Shown one piece after another: positions 56,987 through 64,000 of a DNA stretch of 64,000 nt. Position numbers and translations under genes: made by a program. Source of the stretch: Panorpa germanica (lineage: Eukaryota; Arthropoda; Insecta; Mecoptera; Panorpidae). How positions within the stretch are numbered: the stretch's first letter is position 1; each line of letters starts with the position of its first letter. Below the pieces are notes generated by a model, which saw nothing but the letters and a program-made list of their open reading frames with translations, did not search any database and was not told the origin of the DNA. Where the stretch lies: assembly GCA_963678705.1 (NCBI GenBank), contig OY783204.1, positions 7,571,834 to 7,635,833 on the forward strand, given 5' to 3'.

Positions 56987-57109
56987 TGTAAAAATTTATT
57001 TTTTTGTATAAAATTTCACTTTATCCGCCACTCTAAAGTTATTTAAAAGAAACAGAAATGTATTTATTTTTTTTAAATTTTAATTTTTTCCTTCCGTTAA
57101 CACTATGTT
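56987..57109 (+). repeat. Satellite fragment
   Basis: tgtaaaaatttattttttt to ...cttccgttaacactatgtt, part of one monomer, cut by the left end of Polinton 2. Confidence 0.88.
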
Positions 57110-57954
57110 AGTAGTGTTACAAAGCGGGTTCTGGCTTAAATTTGGGTGGGGATGCAAATAGGTCACGATATGAAGAGGGGGCGTGGCTAGACTTGAAAGA
57201 ATGTGAAAGGGTGGGGATGGATTAAGGTCATATGATCAAATGCCATGTATAGGATGTATTGCTATTGGTTCAGAAGATGATGACGTCATTACAGCATTTA
57301 TCTGTTGATACATTCTCTACAATACCCAAGGTTATGATTGAAAAAGCAGTAGTGGTAATCATTTAAATGCATAACGTTCAATGTCATTAAAGTATAATTA
57401 CCATAAATAATTTCATCTTATTATTAAGAATTGTTATTCTAATCTAATCTATCTAATCAATTCCTAATAGTTGCATATCCGTATAAGGAATTTTATTAAA
57501 TGTCAAGGAAAAATGCAATAACTGCATAATTCATTTATCTGTTGGTACATTCTCTACAATACCCAAGGTTATGAGTGAGAAAGCAGTAGTGGTAAAGAGT
57601 GAGATAGCGATATTAATTCTTATGTGTGTGTTGGTATTGGTGTAGAAGATATGCCGTAATTATTGCATTCTTCGTCAATTTCCGGAAGCCAATCGTTTAT
57701 GTTCGTATCCTCGATGTAGCTGTGGTTGCAGTCAGTTCTTATTATTGGTTATAAGATAATGGCGTTAATATATATTCTCACTTATGCATTTTCATGCATG
57801 TATGCATATGTAAGGAGATTCTGTTGTTGGAGGTGGGATTTAATATGGAGTGTTAGGGATGGTAAATTAATGCATAAATGTCATTTAAATAGAGATGAAG
57901 TTGAGTTGTTATTACAGAGTAATGTTTTCTTAGTTCAAACTAAAGTTTAAGAGT
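57110..57954 (+). other. Left terminal region of Polinton 2
   Basis: No firm gene. It aligns with 26747-27296 of Polinton 1. It holds a duplicated segment: acattctctacaatacccaa occurs at about 57310 and 57548 with flanking matches (aggttatga, gaaagcagtagtgg). The end of the ORF at 57726-57950 (GKLMHKCHLNRDEVELLLQS) looks more protein-like than its start and could be a decayed or spliced exon. Confidence 0.65.
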
Positions 57955-58311
57955 ATGAACGGATTTAAGAATATTCCAGGCTTAACATGGTTATTGGATT
58001 CGGGGGATATACGCGTCGGCATTGATAGTGAAGATAGATATTATGTGCAAGATATAACTGACGATTTTGATATAGATGACTGTGATCCAAAGGATATGAC
58101 AGATGAAGAAAAGAAGACATACGAGAAAATTATAGAGAGTTATGCTGATAAAATAATAATAGGTCACGAAGAAATTGAAATACAGGAAGAAGATTATGAT
58201 GTGGAAATCATAGAATTATTAGACGATGATAATGAAGTTATTGAAATATTAGACTCTGACGATGAAATTGTAGAAGTGTTAGACTCTGATGACGAAATTG
58301 TAAAAGTATAA
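57955..58311 (+). CDS. Acidic protein with tandem SIM-like motifs
   Basis: 118 residues. The N-terminal 30 residues are mixed (TWLLDSGDIRVGID); from 31 on it is highly acidic. The C-terminus carries consecutive hydrophobic-acidic motifs: VEIIELLDDD (83-92), VIEILDSDDE (95-104), IVEVLDSDDE (105-114) and a final IVKV. These have the form of SUMO-interaction motifs (short Val/Ile core followed by Asp/Ser/Glu). It is the first gene inside the Polinton terminus, upstream of the polymerase and in the same orientation, with an AATAAA-like signal (ataaataaatg) after it. I do not recognise the family; the SIM reading is inference from motif form only. Confidence 0.6.
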   Translation: MNGFKNIPGLTWLLDSGDIRVGIDSEDRYYVQDITDDFDIDDCDPKDMTDEEKKTYEKIIESYADKIIIGHEEIEIQEEDYDVEIIELLDDDNEVIEILDSDDEIVEVLDSDDEIVKV

Positions 58312-58419
58312 CATAGTGATTAATGCATATTTTTTTATGTAAAATTATATAAATAAATGAACTTTTAAAAACAATTGTGATTTATATTTGGATTTTGAAA
58401 CTGAAATATATAAGTTACA

Positions 58420-61400
58420 ATGGATAACGGTTCTAAGATTATTAAGCATATGAGAACAATTATTGAACATTTGAATAGTTCAAATTATTCAAGTATTCAG
58501 TGGAAAAAGTGGTCTGATTATAATAAAATAAATATAAAGTTGTTAAATAAGTTATTAAAAAATAATAAAAATACCTATTCAATTGGATATAAGCGAAGCA
58601 TTGAAAGCAATATAAGTGTCTTAAAATATTTTCAAACATTGTTAGAAAATAAACAAAAAGTTGGAGGAGGAACTATAAGTAGTTTAAAACGTAGTGATCG
58701 GATTAAATGGCAGGAAATAAATTCATCATTTAAAGGACGTGTTAGAACAGGAGTGTTAAATAATTTAAGTCATATTGATCTATTACAATTTTTAAACGAT
58801 GCATTTTTTATGTTTGCATCTAGAATTAAAAATGCTTTAAAAATATATAGTGCTTTAAAAGTTAACGAAATATTTTGTGGTGAATTTGTTTTACCATCAG
58901 CTAAAGAAGAAGAACATATATTTGAATACAAATATTTTAATACTAAAAATAATGAAATTTTTGTATCAACAGAATTAAAACATTGGTATATGGAAAATGT
59001 TATTGATGTTGTATTAAAAGATTTAGAAACTTTTCAAGAAAATCAAAGTGGATGGGCTCTATATAAAATAGTGAATATGATAGTAAATATAAATCAATTT
59101 GTTCCATTTTATGGTTCATCATTTATTGACTTACCAGTTGAAATAAAACGAAAAAAGGCTCTAATAAATGTTCAGAATGAGGATGATAAATGTTTTGTAT
59201 GGGCAGTATTATCAGCGCTTTATCCAGAAAAATATAATTAAATGCTGAAAAAGTATCGTGTAATGGTGTAAATGGTGTAAAATTTCCAATGACATTATCC
59301 CAAATATCAAAATTTGAAAAACTAAATAATATATCAATCAATGTGAATATTTCAAAAAAGAGCAAGAAAACATTTGTAACTATTCCTGTATATGTTAGTA
59401 AAATATATGAAAGTAAACATATTCATTTATTAATGATTCAAAGTGATTATGAATTTGAAGAAGAAGAAGAAGAGGAAGAGGATGAAGAAGATGTTGTTGA
59501 AAGTAATAATGAGGAATGCGACAATAAAATAAAATTTCATTTTTGTTGGATAAAGAATTTATCAAGACTTGTTAGTAATCAACTTTCAAAAACAAATTGT
59601 AAGAATTTTATATGTGATCGATGTTTACATTTTTTTAGAGATGAGTGCAAGTTTAAGGAACATTTACAAGACTGCGGTTGGATTAGGTCTAAGACCAGTT
59701 AAACCGATAATGCTAGTTGAAAATTCTAATATACTTGAGTTTAAAAACTTTAAGAGAAAAATTAGAAATGCATGTGTTATTTATGCAGACTTTGAAAGTA
59801 TATTGGATATTAATGTGACAAATATTGAAACCAAGGGGGTATATCAAACACATATTGCACATAGCGTTGGATATTATGTAAAATATTAATATGATGTCTC
59901 TAAATCTTATTATAATAGTTATCGTGGTGAAGATTGCGTTCAGTGGTTTGTAAATGAATTAAAAGAGATTGCTTATAATGTTGAGGATATAATAAAAAAT
60001 GTATTACCAATGAAAACATTGACAGCTCAACAAAAGATGGAATATTTAAATGCAATAAATTGTCATATATGTGAAAAACCGTTGCAACAAGACCGTGTTC
60101 GAGATCATTGTCATTTAACAGGAAATTATAGAGGACCAGCTCATAATGAATGTATATTAAATTATAATGAAAGTTATGTGATTCCAATAATTTTTCACAA
60201 TTTATCATCTCATGACTCACATTTTATAATAATTGATTTAGCTACTGGAATAAGTGGAAGAACTTCTTTGCTACCAATTAATAAAGAAAAATATATTTCA
60301 TTTACGAAATATGTGTATGGAACTAATATTTCATTAGGATTTATTGATTCATATCGATTTATGGCTAGTTCTTTAAATAATTTGGCATCATATTTACCAA
60401 ATAATAAACTTAAAATTTTAAAATCAGAATTTAACATGTTAAACAACGAAAAATTTAGTTTGTTAAGTAAAAAAGGTGTATTTCCTTATGATTATATAAA
60501 TTCCTGGGAAAAGTTAAATGAGACAGCTTTACCACCTCAGGATAATTTTTTTAATTTATTAAATGATAGTAACTTATCAGATGTAGATTACAAACATGCA
60601 CAAGATGTATGGAATACATTTCATATCAAAACACTTGGTGAATATTCCGATTTGTACTTAAAAACCGATGTGTTATTACTTTGCGACATATTTGAAAATT
60701 TTCGAGATAATTGTTTAGAGACGTACAAATTAGATCCAGTGCATTATTTTTCTGCTCCTGGCTTAGCATGGGATTCTATGTTAAAAATTACAAAAATTAA
60801 ACTTGAATTGTTTACTGATATAAATATGTGGCTATTTATAGAGAAGGGTATCAGAGGTGGTATAAGTCAATGTTCAAACAGATATGCAAAGGCCAATAAC
60901 AAATATATGAATGCAAAGTATAAACCTGAATTACCTTCTACTTATCTAATGTATTTCGATGTTAATAACTTATACGGTCATGCAATGTCTCAATTCCTAC
61001 CATATGGAAATTTTAAATGGTTAAACAACCAGGAAATATTGGAAATAAGTAATACTATATGCAATTTGTCAGAAACTAGCAATACTGGTTACATTTAAGA
61101 AGTAGATTTAACTTATCCTCAAAGTTTACATAATCTCCATAAAGATTTACCGCTTTGTCCTGAGCATTGTATTGCACCAGGAAGTAAACATAAAAAACTT
61201 TTAACTGATTGGTGGTCGATATGGAGTAAAAAATTAAATAGCACGACCTAATTTTTATAGCCAAACAATTTTTAATAAAAATGTTGTGGCTATTGAACTT
61301 TTAAAACCTAATATTACATTTAATAAACCTATATATGTTGGCTTTTCAATATTAGATTTATCTAAAACAGTAATGTATGATTTTCATTACAATTATATGC

Positions 61401-61936
61401 AAAAAGAATTTTTTAATAATAATTTAAAGTTATTATATATTGATACTGACTCGTTAATATATGAAGTTATTACATCAGATATTTATGAAACTATAAAGCG
61501 GGATATAAATAAGTTTGATACAAGTGATTATAAAGAAAATAATCAATATAATATTCCCCGTGTAAATAAAAAGGTATTGGGTTTAATGAAGGATGAAAAT
61601 AATGGTAAAATTATGACTTACTTTATAGGACTAAGATCGAAAATGTATACAATAAAAGTTAATAATAATGCCATTATAAAAAAAATAAAAGGAATAAAGA
61701 CAAGTGTAGTGAAAAACCATATATCTTTTGAAGATTATGAAAATTGTTTGAGAACTTCAAATGAAAAAAATTGTACTCAAAGAGGAATAGTTTCAAAATT
61801 GCATAATGTGTACTCTATTAAGCAAACAAAAATTGCTTTAAGTCCTTTTGATGATAAACGGTGTAATATAAAAAACAGTACCGATACTTTGCCTTGGGGT
61901 TTCGATAATTTTAGTGATAGCGATTTATTGGTATAA
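58420..61936 (+). pseudogene. Protein-primed family B DNA polymerase of Polinton 2, broken
   Basis: The N-terminal part (58420-59241, 273 codons) has the terminal segment seen in long Polinton polymerases (WALYKIVNMIVNINQF, NVQNEDDKCFVWAVLSALYP). Frame changes follow near 59240 and 59690. The next piece has an acidic run and Cys/His finger (CDRCLHFF...C). Then come Exo I CVIYADFESIL, a stop at 59887-59889, CHIC...DHCHLTG, Exo II FHNLSSHDSH, Exo III YLKTD and motif A FDVNNLYG. After a stop at 61096-61098 a deletion near 61210-61235 removes motif B. The last piece (61286-61936) has motif C YIDTDSLIY and the C-terminus. Dead enzyme, but it shows the full-length layout that the Polinton 1 copy lacks. 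Confidence 0.9.
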
Positions 61937-61984
61937 GTATATTTTTAATGTAAAAATAAATACATATTTATAATAACCAGTAGT

Positions 61985-62058
61985 TTATTTATTTAAATGT
62001 TATACAATATTTTTAGCATCTATCCAACTGTTATGAGATTTATCTAAACCTAACCACT
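61985..62058 (-). pseudogene. Out-of-frame remainder of the integrase chromodomain
   Basis: Minus strand in the alternative frame shows WLGLDKSHNSWIDAKNIV and then a stop. Trp and acidic spacing fit the second half of a chromodomain. It follows directly on the integrase ORF after the one-base shift. Confidence 0.7.
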
Positions 62059-62928
62059 TTACAAAAACTTTTTTCCTTTTTTCTGTAAAACTTTCTCAAC
62101 TAGATATATATCTGGATATTTTGTTTTTTGTAGTTCTTGTTCGTAAAACGCGCCTGCAATTGATTGGCCATGAGAATCATTAAGTAAATATGTGACTGGA
62201 TTAGTTAGTTGTACTTTTGATATAGTAAATATTTCAGTACCCCAGTTAGGAGTATACCCTTTTGCAAATAATGATTTGGTTTTGCTTGAGCGAACATAAT
62301 CTCCAACTTTATAGCGACTTAAACCGACCCTTTTTATCCTATTGTATACATTTCCTAATAATTTTTTTTCATTTTTTATTGATAATTGAGATGGCTTCAT
62401 ATTAATTGTTGAATGATGAGAATTATTATATTTCTTAACAAGTGCATCAATGTTATTAATCCAATTATAGTTGCCTTTTATACTAAAATCTTTCCACATG
62501 GCATTTTTAAAAATTCTATTAAATCTTTCAACAATCGATGCTTTCATATTACTAAATGTACTATAATGGTTTATATCATACGAATCTATAACTTTTTTAA
62601 ATTCAGTGTTATAAAATTCCTTTCCGTTATCTGTTTGTGAGTTTTTCGGAACCTTACTTTTATTTTTTAATAAAATATTTTCAAATGCAACAGTAACGTC
62701 TTTTGCAGATTTTGATTTTACTGGAACTGCCCATGCATATTTAGAAAATATATCAATGACTGTAAGTAAGTACTTGTAACCTTTGTTTTCTTTTGCATAT
62801 GGAACCATTTCAACTAAATCAGCTTGCCAAGAATCATTTAGACCTTTTATGATTACATGTCTACGCTTATAGTTTTTACGCGCAGGTTTATGTAACTCAT
62901 TAATTATACCTATTTTTGTTTTGCTCAT
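62059..62928 (-). CDS. Polinton retrovirus-type integrase with truncated chromodomain
   Basis: 289 residues. Catalytic triad D37 (WQADLVEM), D100 (QTDNGKEF) and E134 (SIVERFNR), with 33 residues between the second Asp and Glu. The following region NSHHSTINMKPSQLS and the SH3-like YKVGDYVR are in order. The C-terminus begins a chromodomain (YLVEKVLQKKGKKFL) and stops; the rest of that fold (WLGLDKSHNSW) lies in another frame at about 61985-62050, so one base is missing in a T run near 62064. The enzyme inserts Polinton DNA; the catalytic core looks intact. It is convergent with the polymerase gene. Confidence 0.9.
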   Translation of the reverse strand: MSKTKIGIINELHKPARKNYKRRHVIIKGLNDSWQADLVEMVPYAKENKGYKYLLTVIDIFSKYAWAVPVKSKSAKDVTVAFENILLKNKSKVPKNSQTDNGKEFYNTEFKKVIDSYDINHYSTFSNMKASIVERFNRIFKNAMWKDFSIKGNYNWINNIDALVKKYNNSHHSTINMKPSQLSIKNEKKLLGNVYNRIKRVGLSRYKVGDYVRSSKTKSLFAKGYTPNWGTEIFTISKVQLTNPVTYLLNDSHGQSIAGAFYEQELQKTKYPDIYLVEKVLQKKGKKFL

Positions 62929-62956
62929 ACTTATTATTATTATTACACAAAATTTA

Positions 62957-63183
62957 TCAAGAACTAATATCTAAACTATGTTTTGTTTTTAATTCTGTAA
63001 TTAATGTTGCAATTTTTTTATTTACTTTAATAAAGTTTTGAAATTTATTAATATAAGCATCATGAATATCTTTCTCTACAGCTTTTAAACGTCTATCTAT
63101 AATAATTAAATCATTTTTGATACTGCTTCGTGCCGTGTAATTTTTTTCTTATGTATGTGTACTCCAAATTTGTTAATAGTCAT
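62957..63183 (-). pseudogene. Small Polinton 2 gene, frameshifted
   Basis: On the minus strand an ATG at 63181-63183 opens MTINKFGVHIHKKK. After a run of A a different frame continues for ~60 codons as a charged helix (DLIIIDRRLKAVEKDIHDAY, then KKIATLITELKTKH) and stops at 62957-62959. It looks like one ~75-residue coiled-coil protein broken by a single-base change. Its place between the integrase and the next minus-strand gene suggests a small virion-type protein; that is inference. Confidence 0.5.
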
Positions 63184-63239
63184 GTTACTTACATGAGTAG
63201 TTATAAATTAATGAAAAAGAAAGGAATGTGTTTAAGTAT

Positions 63240-64000
63240 TTATATAATAATATTAGCTTCTTTTAATTCTTTAACTATTGAAATAATTTCATTGTCATGT
63301 GATGTATTACCAGCCGTTTTTGAACTAATTAGTAATCTTAGTCTATCAACTAATTCGTTTGGATTATCCCAATAAATGTAATCTTTTGGATTTTTATTGA
63401 AAGTCATATAATTTGGAATAAGGTTATTGAAACCTTTGCCAAAACGTTTATTATTTGGTAAACCAACTGAGGACGTACGCTGCAAAAGTCTTGATCGAAC
63501 GTTTTGCAATTTTTCTGAAGAATATAGTGTTGAAGACGCTGGGGCACTTAATTTTGTTTGAGGAGGAAATAATAATGATATAATTTTTTTGTATTTCATA
63601 CCTTTGCTAGATTTAATTTTACCATTGAGTAAATATAATGTTCTATGTGCATTAGTATCATTTAAAATTGTTTTGTAGTCCTCTAAATCTTCCTCACTAT
63701 AAATATTTGCGCTTAAATCTATTTTAAAAAGCAATTCATATAATCCAGGAGATGATTTATATTTTTTATCTTCTATTATTATACCCTCTTTATCAAACGT
63801 AACCAGTGTTTTCCCCAGTATTAAATTACCGTCTTCTAAATTTATACCAAATATGTGATCAAATGTACTAGGATCACCTTCACGCCTATTAAAATCAATT
63901 AAATATTGAAAGGCGTATTTATCAACTTTCTTTTTAGGATTTTCTTCAATATCAGATAGTTCTTTAGATGCCTTAAATAAGTTAGGATAATACCAGTGGG
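63240..64000 (-). CDS. Conserved Polinton-type protein, partial (5' end outside window)
   Basis: The frame is open from the window edge to the stop at 63240. The visible part is ~253 residues, including FGINLEDGNLILGKTLVTFD, KKYKSSPGLYELLF, and a C-terminal segment WDNPNELVDRLRLLISSKTAG that recalls a protein shared by many insect Polintons, of unknown function. The internal Met at 63734 is not the start, because coding similarity continues upstream. No catalytic motif is evident. It is on the same strand as the integrase. Confidence 0.75.
   Translation of the reverse strand, partial: HWYYPNLFKASKELSDIEENPKKKVDKYAFQYLIDFNRREGDPSTFDHIFGINLEDGNLILGKTLVTFDKEGIIIEDKKYKSSPGLYELLFKIDLSANIYSEEDLEDYKTILNDTNAHRTLYLLNGKIKSSKGMKYKKIISLLFPPQTKLSAPASSTLYSSEKLQNVRSRLLQRTSSVGLPNNKRFGKGFNNLIPNYMTFNKNPKDYIYWDNPNELVDRLRLLISSKTAGNTSHDNEIISIVKELKEANIII

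Larger units (their letters stand above)
57110..64000 (+). mobile_element. Polinton/Maverick element 2 (runs off the window)
   Basis: The left end AGTAGTGTTACAAAGCGGG is inserted in satellite at cactatgtt; Polinton termini normally start AG and give 6 bp duplications, so the right end should be sought beside a repeated tatgtt outside this window. Gene order: acidic SIM-like protein (+), protein-primed DNA polymerase (+, broken), DDE integrase with chromodomain (-), a small broken gene (-), a conserved Polinton-type protein (-, partial). The integrase-polymerase pairing is diagnostic of this class. Confidence 0.9.

Overview
This AT-rich window looks like heterochromatin-like, gene-poor arthropod nuclear DNA, most likely from an insect. 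It holds a ~280 bp tandem satellite, Helitrons, Ty3/gypsy-like and BEL/Pao LTR elements, non-LTR retrotransposon pieces and Maverick/Polinton elements. I found no convincing single-copy host gene, tRNA, rRNA or CRISPR array. The species cannot be named from the sequence alone.

Layout. The backbone is one satellite in constant orientation, now split into blocks (about 661-1027, 5295-7906, 13382-15138, 15896-15975, 17788-18123, 21694-21993, 46199-47375, 56987-57109). Inserted into it, left to right, are: a minus-strand gypsy-like LTR element (1028-5294, 4 bp TATA duplication, tRNA-Pro-type primer site); a block of non-coding Helitrons (7907-13381); a 5'-truncated LINE with a 15 bp target duplication (15139-15895); an internally deleted LINE keeping ORF1 and part of the endonuclease (15976-17782); a coding Helitron, copy A (18124-21693); and a BEL/Pao element whose two 525 bp LTRs lie at 21994-22518 and 45674-46198, spread apart by nested insertions. 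A second block of head-to-tail Helitrons follows (47376-56986, carrying another LINE), and then a Polinton that runs off the right edge (57110-64000).

The BEL interior is interrupted at 26746/26747 by a ~19 kb Polinton-like element (26747-45616). This element contains two nearly identical ~3.53 kb inverted arms (27941-35903 and 38774-45616) around a 2.9 kb centre. Each arm carries a packaging-type ATPase, two genes of unknown function and the start of a protein-primed family B DNA polymerase. Both arms were hit in the same (TA)n tract, by different elements: a gypsy-like LTR element on the left (28978-33400) and Helitron copy B on the right (41275-44590).

How the parts relate. Nearly all coding capacity is defective. 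The three LTR elements have each lost the reverse-transcriptase palm yet keep reading frame across the loss. Helitron A keeps helicase and lacks Rep, while Helitron B keeps Rep and lacks helicase. Polinton 2 has an integrase and a broken polymerase. Polinton 1 has intact ATPase genes and lacks a recognisable integrase and capsid genes. The most notable signals are the inverted-arm Polinton with independent insertions at the same site, the repeated Helitron use of a single satellite position (TTTGTA^TGTAAAA) with CTAG|TC head-to-tail joints, a 378 bp patch inside Helitron A flanked by 162 bp duplications, and a small Polinton gene ending in tandem SUMO-interaction-like motifs.
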